In this document: positions 45,930 through 54,528 of the stretch, piece after piece | Numbering within the stretch: the first letter of the stretch is position 1 | Layout of the letters: each line of letters opens with the position of its first letter | Assembly (NCBI RefSeq): GCF_000381545.1 | Contig: NZ_KB906676.1 | Location: 186,001-250,000, forward strand | Direction of reading: 5' to 3' | DNA length: 64,000 nt | Origin: Rhodonellum psychrophilum GCM71 = DSM 17998 | GTDB taxonomy: Bacteria; Bacteroidota; Bacteroidia; Cytophagales; Cyclobacteriaceae | The notes under the pieces: model-generated | What the model was told of the DNA's origin: nothing | The model's input: only the letters and a program-made list of their open reading frames with translations | Databases searched by the model: none | Program-made: the position numbers and the translations under genes

Positions 45930-46959
45930 AGTATGGATTTTTCTGTTGATTACGATGGCCGCTATTTCCTGTATGGAAAAAGTTGTTTACGTTGAAAATG
46001 ACTATCTGATTCAAAAGGATTCGGTGAATGTCACTCCCCTTGTTTCCCTATCAAAATATGATCGGTTTAATTTTATGGCTTTGTACAAAGAGGGGGTGTT
46101 TTTTCTTTTTGCCAAAATGATAGGAGATTGCTATGCCGTCAATTCGAATGGGGAGGTTCTTTGGGAAATTAATTTAAGTGAAACAAGCGGAGATCCAAGT
46201 GGCATTTTTCAAATCCGCAATGCAACGGATTTTTTCGGATTCCATGGAGATGACTTGTTTTTTTATCAATCTGATAATACCCTGAAATTATTCGATTTGG
46301 ACGGAAATCTTTTAAGCGAGCATAAAATCCCAATTTCAAAAGATAAAAGCGTTGTTGATGTTGTTTCTTATTCGGAGCATGGGCTTGTTATTGGAACCGT
46401 TGACAGGGCATTAAACGACGGTAGAATGTCATCCGTGCATACCTATAATTTGAAATCCAAGGAGTTGGAACGCGTATTTTCTAAAGAAATGGATTTCCCT
46501 CTTGAAATAAAGATTGGTGCCCATGCTGGGAAAATATATTATGTAGAAAACTTAAGCACTCATTTGTCCATCCTGAATTTGGAATCAAAATCAATTGACT
46601 CCCTTCCTTTAAATCAGTCAAAGAATAGAAGTTTTCAATATCACCCACCGTATAATGGGGATACAGAAGCCTTTTTTTCTATTCCGCAGGCCGAAAGAGT
46701 GAATTACCAGAATGATGGATACAAGAGTCTTGTGGTTACGGGAGATGATATTCTTTTTCACCATAGGGTTTTGAAGAGAAATGACAAGGGGCTGAATTTC
46801 ATAGAGCTGATCACCCTGCAGCGTGAGAATGGTGAAATGACCGAAATGCTACTTCCCTACACTATTTTGAATCTGGACAATCATGGGAATACACTGAGAT
46901 TGGTCAAATATGACTCAGAAATTTACCTGAAGATAGCGGCATTGGATAATTCGGAATAA
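45907..46959 (+). CDS. Propeller-type lipoprotein of the same cluster
   Basis: About 350 residues from the ATG at 45907 (MKTRLLNKVWIFLLITMAAI, lipidated Cys ~22 in AAISC). An upstream in-frame ATG at 45886 would add seven non-signal residues. Repeated strand-turn units (VLWEINLSE, TLKLFDLDGNLLSEHKIPIS, LSILNLESKSIDSLPLN) suggest a beta-propeller related in style to the DUF4221 proteins on either side, though family motifs are weaker. It overlaps the thioredoxin-like gene by 23 nt. No terminator was found in the 250 bp after the stop. Function unknown. Confidence 0.65.
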   Translation: MKTRLLNKVWIFLLITMAAISCMEKVVYVENDYLIQKDSVNVTPLVSLSKYDRFNFMALYKEGVFFLFAKMIGDCYAVNSNGEVLWEINLSETSGDPSGIFQIRNATDFFGFHGDDLFFYQSDNTLKLFDLDGNLLSEHKIPISKDKSVVDVVSYSEHGLVIGTVDRALNDGRMSSVHTYNLKSKELERVFSKEMDFPLEIKIGAHAGKIYYVENLSTHLSILNLESKSIDSLPLNQSKNRSFQYHPPYNGDTEAFFSIPQAERVNYQNDGYKSLVVTGDDILFHHRVLKRNDKGLNFIELITLQRENGEMTEMLLPYTILNLDNHGNTLRLVKYDSEIYLKIAALDNSE

Positions 46960-47211
46960 AGGCTTCTCCATAGTAAAAACATCCTCTTTAGTTCGTGGTC
47001 ACGAATAGTCTTCGGAGAAAGATTGACAAATTCCAGGCACCGTAGGTCTAATTTTGGTGGAAGAATAACTTGAACAATTCCATTCCAAAATCGAGTTTCG
47101 GATAAAGTGTAGATTTAGGAAGAAAGAGGTAAAAAAATGATGTATTAAGATGATCATCAGGATATTGAATGCCTTCTATTCCAACTGCTAAAATTGCAAA
47201 AAAAACTAATC

Positions 47212-47260
47212 AATCAACCTTGTAAATTTAAAATATGATTTAAAATTTACAAGGTTGATT
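47212..47260. promoter_or_regulatory. Perfect 18-bp inverted repeat upstream of the ATPase pseudogene
   Basis: AATCAACCTTGTAAATTT at 47212-47229 pairs exactly with AAATTTACAAGGTTGATT at 47243-47260 across a 13-nt AT-only-but-one spacer. No T tract follows. It ends 4 nt before the open frame of the DUF4143 ATPase relic, so it could be an operator or a hairpin in the leader of that gene. Confidence 0.6.
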
Positions 47261-47263
47261 TGA

Positions 47264-47701
47264 AGAAAGAAATTTGCTGAACGCAAGGAATTAATGGAGA
47301 ATTTTCCTGCTGTGGTGATTATCGGACCAAGGCAGGTAGGGAAGACAATATTGGCCCAATTTGGATGCGCTCCTGAGTCATCCTGTTGCAGCTGCTAGCT
47401 GGGAAGGTTTTGTTATTGAGAACATGTTTTCTTGCCTGCTGAAAGAAGCGTATTATTGGTATATCAAGATAGCGGCAGATGCAGAAATTGATTTGGTATT
47501 GGAGGTTAAGCTTGAAGTTTTTGCATAGAAATAAAGCGTACGCTTAGGCCCAAATCAAGTAAAGGATTTCTGATAGACTGTGAGGACATTGTCGCCACGC
47601 AGAGGTTTTTTGTTTAGGATGGTCAGGAGACTTTTCCGATCGGAGGAGACACTTTAGCTATTTCATTTCAAGCCATTATGGTTAAATTAGCCTCATTATA
47701 A
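47264..47701 (+). pseudogene. Decayed AAA ATPase with DUF4143 domain (internal deletion, frameshift, stop)
   Basis: Three fragments of one family can be read in order. The first is FPAVVIIGPRQVGKTILAQF (Walker A, DNA 47324-47347). Then, in another frame from 47361, LDALLSHPVAAASWEGFVIE and the tail AADAEIDLVLE of the DUF4143 domain. Then, after a one-base frameshift near 47525, IKRTLRPKSSKGFL and TQRFFV, with an in-frame TAG where the family has Tyr, followed by DGQETFPIGG. Intact members are roughly 380 residues; the ATPase core between Walker A and DUF4143 is missing. It interrupts the lipoprotein cluster. Confidence 0.8.
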
Positions 47702-47756
47702 AAACTGAGTTTTACTGTCAATAGTTGAAAAACCATTTTAAGTACTATAATAGGAT

Positions 47757-48857
47757 ATGGGTAAGTATTTCTGGCTTCTTTCGTTTTTTATTTTTTCCTG
47801 CAGTTCTAGGGAACCCAAATCACCTGAATTTATATCTCGGGAATTGACCGAATTCATTACCGATACGCTCTACTTTGAAAAGGATGAATTCACAAAAAAT
47901 CTCCCGACAAAATTTAGCTTTTTTGAAAAAAGTGACAGCAGTTTACTTTATTGCTGGTCGGCCAATAGGCTTCTGCAATACGCATACCCCTCCGGAAAAT
48001 TGATTTCGAGTACCAACTTCTTTGCCGAAGGCCCTGATGGAATAGGTGCTTATATTTCAGGAACCCTGATTACGGATGATGGATTGTTTTTCATTTCAGA
48101 TCAAAAAGAGATTGTTCATACAGATCTTGGAGGAAAAGTAGTGCGTAGATATCTTTTGCCTGCTGTGCCGGGAGAGAGGCTTGGTGCTAATTTTTCCACC
48201 ATGAACGGCAATGAGATGTCCTATAATGCGGAGAGCAAAGTATTGGTATTGGCGGATGTGCCTTTTGTCCTGAAAGCAGCCAACATGTCCTACCGGGATT
48301 GGTTATGGAAACTTGATACCCAGACGGGAGATTTTGCAACGGTGGGTTTTGGATATCCCGAAATCTATAAGGAATACTATGATGACCCCGAACTAGGAAT
48401 GTTTTCACATACTTATCTGGAAGATAAAGGTCTTTTCGTTATCAGTTTTGCTGCAAATGATTCCTTGCTGCTGTTGGATACTGACCAAACCCTTTGGGTA
48501 GATGGGGGAAGCACTCGATCCTTGACTTTCCAAAAGGGGAAAACGGAACCAAGAGGTGAATGGACGGTTTTTCTTCCGAGTATGGAAACCAGCAGGTACA
48601 AAGGGACACAATTTGATCCCTACCGAAAAAGATTTTGGAGATATGTGGATATTCAGACATACAAACTGGAGGAAGACAAATTCAAAAACGAAAGCAGTTT
48701 TATTGTGCTGGACCAAGATTTCAACAAGGTTGCTGAATTGTTTTTCGACAACAGAAAGATCCTGACTACTGGCTTTTCAACCCCCAATGGGTTTTATCTG
48801 AAACTGGCAGAACAGGACAGCGATGATAGGGAAGCGTATTTGAGAATTCAATTGTAA
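47757..48857 (+). CDS. DUF4221-like propeller lipoprotein
   Basis: 366 residues with a lipoprotein signal (MGKYFWLLSFFIFSCSSREP, Cys ~15). The mature protein resembles the one at 44340: an N-terminal stretch with LTEFITDTLYF, blade-like repeats (RLLQYAYPSGKLISSTNF, DLGGKVVRRYLLPA, WKLDTQTGDFATVGFG), and a late RFWRYVDIQTYKLEEDKF segment corresponding to the CYYRIVVHP region. It is therefore a second DUF4221-type paralogue, separated from the first cluster by the decayed ATPase gene. A strong terminator lies just downstream. Function unknown, probably envelope-anchored. Confidence 0.72.
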   Translation: MGKYFWLLSFFIFSCSSREPKSPEFISRELTEFITDTLYFEKDEFTKNLPTKFSFFEKSDSSLLYCWSANRLLQYAYPSGKLISSTNFFAEGPDGIGAYISGTLITDDGLFFISDQKEIVHTDLGGKVVRRYLLPAVPGERLGANFSTMNGNEMSYNAESKVLVLADVPFVLKAANMSYRDWLWKLDTQTGDFATVGFGYPEIYKEYYDDPELGMFSHTYLEDKGLFVISFAANDSLLLLDTDQTLWVDGGSTRSLTFQKGKTEPRGEWTVFLPSMETSRYKGTQFDPYRKRFWRYVDIQTYKLEEDKFKNESSFIVLDQDFNKVAELFFDNRKILTTGFSTPNGFYLKLAEQDSDDREAYLRIQL

Positions 48858-48861
48858 CGAA

Positions 48862-48895
48862 AAAAGGCACAAAGAATGAATCCTTTGTGCCTTTT
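48862..48895. terminator. Bidirectional terminator between the lipoprotein gene and ftsY
   Basis: AAAAGGCACAAAG / CTTTGTGCCTTTT, a perfect 13-bp stem with an 8-nt loop between convergent genes. Confidence 0.87.
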
Positions 48896-48915
48896 GTGTT
48901 GAATTGAAATTTTAT

Positions 48916-49872
48916 CTACTTTTTCTTAAATAGAGAATCCACAAATTCCTTTCTGTTGAAAACCTGTAAATCCGTCATTTTTTCACCCACACCTATGTAT
49001 TTTACAGGGATTTTGAATTGGTCGGAGATGCCGATCACGACGCCACCTTTGGCCGTCCCGTCCAGTTTGGTGATGGCCAGTGCAGTGATGTCTGTCGCTC
49101 TGGTGAATTCCTTCGCTTGAAGAAAGGCGTTTTGCCCCGTGGATCCATCCAAGACGAGGAGCACCTCGTGTGGGGCATCGTCAATGAATTTCTGCATGAC
49201 CCTTTTGATTTTGGTCAATTCGTTCATTAGGTTTACTTTGGTGTGCAGCCTGCCGGCCGTATCGATGATCACCACGTCGGCATTCATTTCCACGGCTTTT
49301 TTCACCGTATCAAAAGCCACCGCGGCAGGATCTGTATTCATGCCATGGGAGATTACCGGTACATCGACACGCTCTCCCCACAGGATCAATTGATCGACAG
49401 CGGCCGCCCTAAAAGTATCCGCTGCGCCCAAGACAACGGATTTCCCCGCTTGCTTGAACTGGTGGGCCAGTTTGCCAATGGTGGTGGTTTTGCCCACTCC
49501 ATTGACGCCTACGACCATGATCACATAAGGTTTTTTGTCTTTGGGTAGGTCAAAGTTGGAAAGATCTTCCGTATTGTTTTCCTCTAAAAGTGCAGCGATT
49601 TCTTCCTTAAGGATGACGTCGAGTTCTCCCGTGCTGAGGTATTTGTCCTTTGCCACCCTTTCTTCGATTCTGCGAATGACCTTGATGGTGGTGTCCACCC
49701 CCACATCTGCCGTGATGAGGATTTCTTCAAGTTGATCGAGGACATCCTCATCCACTTTGGATTTGCCAATGACAGCCTTGCTTAACTTAGAAAAAATATT
49801 CTCACTGGATTTTTGTAGGCCTTGGTCAAGACTTTCCTTTTTTTCTTTCGAAAAGAAACCGAAAATTCCCAT
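48916..49872 (-). CDS. ftsY: Signal recognition particle receptor FtsY
   Basis: 318-residue SRP GTPase that docks ribosome-SRP complexes at the cytoplasmic membrane for co-translational insertion. The NG domain is complete: helical N domain, G1 loop GVNGVGKTTT (residues ~122-131), DTFRAAAVDQL, DTAGRLHTK (G3) and TKLDGTAKGG (G4/G5). The acidic A domain of E. coli FtsY is reduced to about 20 residues, as usual in this phylum. It follows the rpmB-rpmG-DUF4295 group on the same strand but is separated from it by a terminator-like hairpin. Confidence 0.95.
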   Translation of the reverse strand: MGIFGFFSKEKKESLDQGLQKSSENIFSKLSKAVIGKSKVDEDVLDQLEEILITADVGVDTTIKVIRRIEERVAKDKYLSTGELDVILKEEIAALLEENNTEDLSNFDLPKDKKPYVIMVVGVNGVGKTTTIGKLAHQFKQAGKSVVLGAADTFRAAAVDQLILWGERVDVPVISHGMNTDPAAVAFDTVKKAVEMNADVVIIDTAGRLHTKVNLMNELTKIKRVMQKFIDDAPHEVLLVLDGSTGQNAFLQAKEFTRATDITALAITKLDGTAKGGVVIGISDQFKIPVKYIGVGEKMTDLQVFNRKEFVDSLFKKK

Positions 49873-49905
49873 AATTTATGTCAATTTGAGCCCGAATATA
49901 ACAAA

Positions 49906-49941
49906 AAAGTCCCTCCTGAGACTTACCCGGGGGGACTTTAT
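49906..49941 (-). terminator. Terminator after the DUF4295 gene
   Basis: AAAGTCCCTCC pairs with GGGGGGACTTT (one wobble). On the minus strand it lies about 36 nt after the DUF4295 stop, and an A/T-rich run (TTTGTTATATTC) follows. It may limit read-through into ftsY. Confidence 0.7.
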
Positions 49942-49976
49942 ATTTTACAAAACAAGGAAAAACCTTGGTCTTGCAA

Positions 49977-50129
49977 TTATTTCTTCAATGTTTCCTGAAC
50001 CAATGCGGCCGGAACCATTTCTTCTCTGAAGGTATAAGCTCCGGTTTTTTCAGACCTTACGGCTCTGATCACCTTAGCATAAGTTACGCCACCTTCTTTT
50101 TTCAGGGTTGCTACTACTTTCTTAGCCAT
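49977..50129 (-). CDS. DUF4295 small ribosome-associated protein
   Basis: A 50-residue basic protein, MAKKVVATLKKEGGVTYAKV then IRAVRSEKTGAYTFREEMVP, ending LVQETLKK. It is a conserved Bacteroidota-specific family always found beside rpmG. As far as I recall, the Flavobacterium johnsoniae ribosome structure assigned this protein to the large subunit as bL38. The gene is third in rpmB-rpmG-DUF4295, 48 nt after rpmG. Identification is by sequence pattern and synteny. Confidence 0.88.
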   Translation of the reverse strand: MAKKVVATLKKEGGVTYAKVIRAVRSEKTGAYTFREEMVPAALVQETLKK

Positions 50130-50177
50130 TTTTTTGAGGTTAAATATCCTGCGAAGTTGCAGTACTATGTCCTAAAA

Positions 50178-50360
50178 TTATTTAATTTCTTTGTGAACCG
50201 TTACTTTCTTCATGATCGGGTTGAATTTCTTCAATTCCAATCTTTCGGTAGTATTCTTACGGTTTTTGGTTGTGATGTATCTTGAAGTACCTGGAAGACC
50301 AGAAGTTTTATGCTCTGTGCATTCCATAATCACTTGTACTCTATTACCTTTCTTAGCCAT
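50178..50360 (-). CDS. rpmG: Large-subunit ribosomal protein bL33
   Basis: 60 residues: [20 protein letters not shown], then the family core [19 protein letters not shown] and [17 protein letters not shown]. Only one Cys is present, so this is the zinc-free C-minus form of bL33. Second gene of the rpmB-rpmG-DUF4295 run, 38 nt after rpmB. Confidence 0.96.
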   Translation of the reverse strand: MAKKGNRVQVIMECTEHKTSGLPGTSRYITTKNRKNTTERLELKKFNPIMKKVTVHKEIK

Positions 50361-50398
50361 CGCTCTGTCTTTTTATTAGTAAGAGTATATCTTATTTC

Positions 50399-50641
50399 TT
50401 ATTTGATGATAATGAAACCCTTTTCCTGAGCTTTTTTCAAAACGGCACTGATCCCATTCTTATTGATGGTTCTCAAGGCTTTTGAACAAACTTTCAGCGT
50501 AATCCAAGAATCTTCTTCGGGAACGTAAAAACTTTTCTTATGCAAATTTGGATAAAATTTACGCTTGGTTTTATTGTTCGCATGTGATACGTTGTTACCT
50601 GATTGAGGTCTTTTTCCGGTGATGTCACAAACTCTTGCCAT
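50399..50641 (-). CDS. rpmB: Large-subunit ribosomal protein bL28
   Basis: 80 residues starting [20 protein letters not shown] with the family segments [18 protein letters not shown] and [16 protein letters not shown]. Length is normal. First gene of the small ribosomal operon. GATATTTG near 50689-50696 on the minus strand is a one-mismatch -7 element that may drive the operon. Confidence 0.96.
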   Translation of the reverse strand: MARVCDITGKRPQSGNNVSHANNKTKRKFYPNLHKKSFYVPEEDSWITLKVCSKALRTINKNGISAVLKKAQEKGFIIIK

Positions 50642-50729
50642 GATATATGATCGTATTATTTAAGACGTTTTTACAATTGAGTTTGCAAATATCGGAAGTT
50701 TTCGGCAATTACCAAGAGAGGCGTCGAAA

Positions 50730-50918
<189 letters not shown>

Positions 50919-50938
50919 TTATCCTAAAGGGCTTTTGC

Positions 50939-50946
50939 TATATTTG
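50939..50946 (+). promoter_or_regulatory. -7 promoter element for rocD
   Basis: TATATTTG, an exact TAnnTTTG match, 57 nt before the rocD ATG. Confidence 0.52.
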
Positions 50947-51002
50947 TACAAAGGGATTCGATTATTGATGTTTCCCTTTCGAACTTTAAAAATACAAATT
51001 TT

Positions 51003-52277
51003 ATGATGGAAACCATAAATTCGAGTGAACAAGCCATCGTGCTGGAGGACAAATACGGTGCGCATAATTATCATCCCTTGCCAGTGGTGTTGAAAAGAGG
51101 CGAAGGGGTTTTCCTTTGGGACGTGGAAGGCAAGCGATATTATGATTTTCTTTCTGCCTATTCCGCTGTGAATCAGGGCCATTGCCATCCTCGGATTTTG
51201 CAAGCACTTGTGGAGCAAGCGGGAACACTCACTTTGACTTCCAGGGCATTTTACAACGATGTATTGGGCCCTTTTGAAAAATATATTACCGAATATTTTG
51301 GCTTTGACAAAGTGCTTCCTATGAATACCGGTGCTGAAGGAGTGGAAACCGCTCTCAAAATTGCCAGAAAATGGGGCTATGAGAAAAAGGGTGTTGAAGC
51401 CCATGAGGCTGTGATTATCGTGGCCGAAAATAATTTCCATGGTAGGACCACCACCGTCATTTCTTTTTCGAATGACGAGAATGCAAGAAAAAATTTCGGA
51501 CCCTTTACCCCGGGTTTTGTCAAGATACCTTATGATGATATCGCGGCGCTGGAATCGGCGTTGGAAGATAAAAATATTGTTGCATTCCTTGTAGAGCCCA
51601 TTCAGGGAGAGGCAGGGGTGTACACACCTGCCCAGGATTATCTCCGGAAAGCAGCGGATGCCTGCAAGGCCAAAAACGTACTTTTTATAGCGGATGAGAT
51701 CCAGACAGGAATAGCACGTACAGGATCACTACTGGCTGTCTGTGGCAACTGTACCTGTGAAGGACATTGCGAAAAGCAAGAGACGTATACCCAGCCCGAC
51801 ATGCTGATCTTGGGAAAGGCGATTTCCGGCGGCTTTTATCCGGTGTCGGCAGTATTGGCAGACAACCACATCATGGAAGTCATCAAGCCGGGCCAGCACG
51901 GCTCCACTTTCGGAGGAAATCCATTGGGAGCAAAGGTCGCAATTGCCGCATTGGAAGTAGTAAAAGATGAAAAACTCGCCCAAAACGCAAGAAAGTTAGG
52001 TAAAATTTTCAGGGAAAGAATGCAGATTTTGGTGGATAAATACAAAATCCTCAACCTCGTTAGAGGCAAGGGTTTGCTGAATGCCGTCGTGGTCAATGAT
52101 TCCGAAGACAGCAGCACAGCTTGGGACATGTGTGTGGCCCTGAAGGACAATGGTCTACTCGCCAAACCTACCCATGGCAATATTATCCGCTTCGCTCCGC
52201 CATTGGTGATGACCGAAGAGCAACTACACGAATGCTGCGACATCATCGAGAAGGTGGTGAAGGCGTTTGAAAAATAA
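51003..52277 (+). CDS. rocD: Ornithine--oxo-acid transaminase
   Basis: A 424-residue class III PLP aminotransferase that converts ornithine and 2-oxoglutarate to glutamate semialdehyde and glutamate. Motifs are [20 protein letters not shown] near the start, [35 protein letters not shown], the PLP-ring Asp in [15 protein letters not shown], and the Schiff-base Lys in [17 protein letters not shown]. Between these last two sits an insertion with four Cys and one His ([13 protein letters not shown] 51741-51770) that standard ornithine aminotransferases lack. It feeds pruA. TATATTTG promoter and hairpin terminator make it a single-gene unit; divergent from the DUF5522 gene. Confidence 0.94.
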   Translation: MMETINSSEQAIVLEDKYGAHNYHPLPVVLKRGEGVFLWDVEGKRYYDFLSAYSAVNQGHCHPRILQALVEQAGTLTLTSRAFYNDVLGPFEKYITEYFGFDKVLPMNTGAEGVETALKIARKWGYEKKGVEAHEAVIIVAENNFHGRTTTVISFSNDENARKNFGPFTPGFVKIPYDDIAALESALEDKNIVAFLVEPIQGEAGVYTPAQDYLRKAADACKAKNVLFIADEIQTGIARTGSLLAVCGNCTCEGHCEKQETYTQPDMLILGKAISGGFYPVSAVLADNHIMEVIKPGQHGSTFGGNPLGAKVAIAALEVVKDEKLAQNARKLGKIFRERMQILVDKYKILNLVRGKGLLNAVVVNDSEDSSTAWDMCVALKDNGLLAKPTHGNIIRFAPPLVMTEEQLHECCDIIEKVVKAFEK

Positions 52278-52316
52278 ATAGGATTTGGATGATTGTTTGA
52301 TCCCAAATTGAAAGAG

Positions 52317-52352
52317 AGCCCTCCAAGAGTTTTAAGCCTTGGAGGGTTTTTT
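52317..52352 (+). terminator. Intrinsic terminator of rocD
   Basis: CCCTCCAAG at 52319-52327 pairs with CTTGGAGGG at 52338-52346, then TTTTTT. It lies about 40 nt after the rocD stop. Confidence 0.87.
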
Positions 52353-52364
52353 CATTTCATTCCC

Positions 52365-52372
52365 TAGCTTTG
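52365..52372 (+). promoter_or_regulatory. -7 promoter element for the HAD phosphatase gene
   Basis: TAGCTTTG matches TAnnTTTG, 26 nt before the ATG at 52398 and directly after the rocD terminator. Confidence 0.52.
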
Positions 52373-52397
52373 TGCATTCTTTAAAACCTATTGAAAA

Positions 52398-53057
52398 ATG
52401 AAAAAAGCAGTAATCTTCGACATGGACGGTGTCATTTGTCATACAAATCCCTTCCATTCCTTGGCCTTCCAATCCTTTTTTGCAAAAAGGAATATGCATC
52501 CCACCGAAGCAGAATTTGCCCAACACATGTACGGAAAGAGCAATTCCTATATCATGAGCCACTTTTTTGGAAGGAAAATCGAAGGTCAGGAGCTTTTGGA
52601 ATTGGAGGATGAAAAAGAAAGCCTTTTCAGGGAAATCTACAAGGACCAAGTGAATCCGATTGCCGGCTTTTTGGAGTTTTTTGATTCTTTGAGAACCCAT
52701 CAGTTTTTGACTGCTGTTGCCACTTCGGCGCCATTTGCAAACATGGAGTTGATAGGAGGACATTTGGACTTGTTTACCAGGATGGAATCTGTAATGGCAA
52801 GTGAGAATGTCACCAAACACAAGCCTGATCCAGAGGTCTACCTCAAGTCTGCCAGCAATCTCAAAGTGGATATTGCTTCCTGCGTGGTGTTCGAAGATTC
52901 TTTTTCTGGTGTTTCGGCGGCCAAAAATGCGGGCATGAAGGTGGTCGGTGTCTTGTCCTCACACACTGTGGAAGAACTTCCGATTTGCGACCTTTACATC
53001 AACGATTATACGGAAATTACCGCTGTTGATGTACGAAATCTGATCGCAGCTGGCTGA
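52398..53057 (+). CDS. HAD-family phosphatase, beta-phosphoglucomutase-like
   Basis: 219 residues. Motif I is VIFDMDGVICHTNPFHSLAF (Asp8, Asp10) with the helical cap inserted after it (FFAKRNMHPTEAEF, MYGKSNSYIM). Motif II is AVATSAPFAN, the motif III lysine is in TKHKPDPEVYLKS, and motif IV is CVVFEDSFSGVSAAKNAGM. This layout belongs to the beta-phosphoglucomutase/sugar-phosphatase subfamily. Whether it is a mutase or a phosphatase cannot be decided by eye. Cytoplasmic, with its own promoter element between rocD and the porin gene. Confidence 0.88.
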   Translation: MKKAVIFDMDGVICHTNPFHSLAFQSFFAKRNMHPTEAEFAQHMYGKSNSYIMSHFFGRKIEGQELLELEDEKESLFREIYKDQVNPIAGFLEFFDSLRTHQFLTAVATSAPFANMELIGGHLDLFTRMESVMASENVTKHKPDPEVYLKSASNLKVDIASCVVFEDSFSGVSAAKNAGMKVVGVLSSHTVEELPICDLYINDYTEITAVDVRNLIAAG

Positions 53058-53084
53058 TTTTGGTAACTTTCGGATAAAAATTTC

Positions 53085-53119
53085 TTAACATTTATCGAGG
53101 GTTTAACAATTGCGTAACA
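53085..53119 (+). promoter_or_regulatory. Direct TTAACA/GTAACA repeats, Pho-box-like
   Basis: TTAACA at 53085, TTAACA at 53103 and GTAACA at 53114. The last two are 11 bp apart with a 5-bp spacer, as in PhoP/PhoB boxes of other phyla; a further GTAACT lies at 53063. Located ~190 bp upstream of a phosphate-selective-porin-type gene. Tentative. Confidence 0.3.
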
Positions 53120-53308
53120 TATAAAACACCTTAGAAACGCAATATTTTAATGTTAAGCACTGCTGGATAGGAGGGTTGGGTTTTCGTTTTGATTTTTGAG
53201 GCTTTTGCCCATAACAAATTGGTAATATTTGATTCATTATAAAGAAATATTTGATTTGCAATTTTGCAGCGCTGTATAAAAAATCATTTATTTTAATTCC
53301 TTTCCTGT

Positions 53309-54517
53309 ATGCGATTTAAGTTCGCTATTGCCTTTGCCTGCATGGTATTGGCTTTCACTGACGTTTTTGCAAGAGACGCTGGTGAAGACTCATTGAAAAA
53401 AGAATCCCCTGTTCAAATTGTCAAGAAGCCTTGGTACGAAACCATCCAACTTCGCGGATATGCACAGTTGAGGTACAACCGACTTCTCGAAACAAATCCC
53501 GATCTCAAATGCGACCAATGCGATAAGTCCTGGGGAGAAAACGGGGGTTTTTTCTTTCGCAGAATCCGTTTGGTCTTTTATGGTCAGATCCACGAAAGGG
53601 TGTATTTCTATATTCAACCGGACCTTGCCTCTGGGGGAAATAATTTTGCCCAGATTAGGGATGCTTATTTTGACTTGGGCTTGGATGCAAAACAGGAATT
53701 CAGGCTGAGAATCGGGCAGAGCAAAGTTCCTTTTGGATTCGAAAACCTTCAATCCAGCCAAAACAGAATCCCACTTGATCGAAATGACGGGCTGAACTCT
53801 GCCGTAGCCAATGAACGGGATATTGGCGTCATGTTCTATTATGCGCCTTCCGAAATCAGGAAAAGATTCAGCTATCTTGTTTCCTCAGGTTTGAAAGGAT
53901 CAGGCGACTATGGCGTTTTTGGAATCGGTGTATATAATGGGCAAACGGCCAACATGCCAGACAAAAACAATTCCCTACATGTGGTGTCCAGATTGACTTA
54001 TCCTTTTGAATTGCCCTCCGGGCAAATCATCGAAGGCTCCCTTCAAGGATATACCGGGAAGTTTGTGATCAATAGAAATCCCGCAACAGATTTTGTCCAG
54101 ACTGAATTTTCGGAATACAGATATGGGACTTCCATTATCGTTTATCCGCAGCCCTTTGGCTTGCAGGCAGAATTCAATTGGGGAAGGGGGCCCGAATATG
54201 ATCCTGAGAGCAATACTGTGAAGGATGCCCCGCTTCGTGGCGGGTATGTGATGGCTTCATATTTTCTCAAAAAAGGAAACGATATCTTCATTCCTTTTTC
54301 CCGCTACCACTATTATAAAGGTGGGAAAAAGCATGAATTGGATGCGGCCAAACATCGGGTGAATGAACTCGAAATCGGCGTGGAATGGCAGCCACACAAA
54401 GCGTTTGAGCTGGTGGCGATGTACACGATTTCAGACAGGACCTTTGAAAACTCTCTAAATCCAGACAATCGCCAAAAAGGCAGTTTGCTCAGGCTTCAGG
54501 CGCAAATCAATTTTTAA
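53309..54517 (+). CDS. Porin_O_P-type outer-membrane porin (phosphate-selective porin family)
   Basis: 402 residues with a signal peptide (hydrophobic residues ~5-17, ending TDVFA). The family opening is TIQLRGYAQLRYNRLLETNP with FFFRRIRLVFYGQIHERVYF, followed by QPDLASGGNNFAQIRDAYFD, RLRIGQSKVPFGFENLQ and AVANERDIGVMFYY. These are the strands of the OprO/OprP (Porin_O_P) family. It ends QAQINF with a terminal Phe. In pseudomonads such porins take up phosphate or polyphosphate; in Bacteroidota the substrate is not established. Possible Pho-box-like repeats lie upstream. The insertion CDQCDKSW near residue 68 carries two Cys. Confidence 0.88.
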   Translation: MRFKFAIAFACMVLAFTDVFARDAGEDSLKKESPVQIVKKPWYETIQLRGYAQLRYNRLLETNPDLKCDQCDKSWGENGGFFFRRIRLVFYGQIHERVYFYIQPDLASGGNNFAQIRDAYFDLGLDAKQEFRLRIGQSKVPFGFENLQSSQNRIPLDRNDGLNSAVANERDIGVMFYYAPSEIRKRFSYLVSSGLKGSGDYGVFGIGVYNGQTANMPDKNNSLHVVSRLTYPFELPSGQIIEGSLQGYTGKFVINRNPATDFVQTEFSEYRYGTSIIVYPQPFGLQAEFNWGRGPEYDPESNTVKDAPLRGGYVMASYFLKKGNDIFIPFSRYHYYKGGKKHELDAAKHRVNELEIGVEWQPHKAFELVAMYTISDRTFENSLNPDNRQKGSLLRLQAQINF

Positions 54518-54528
54518 AGAATATTTCT

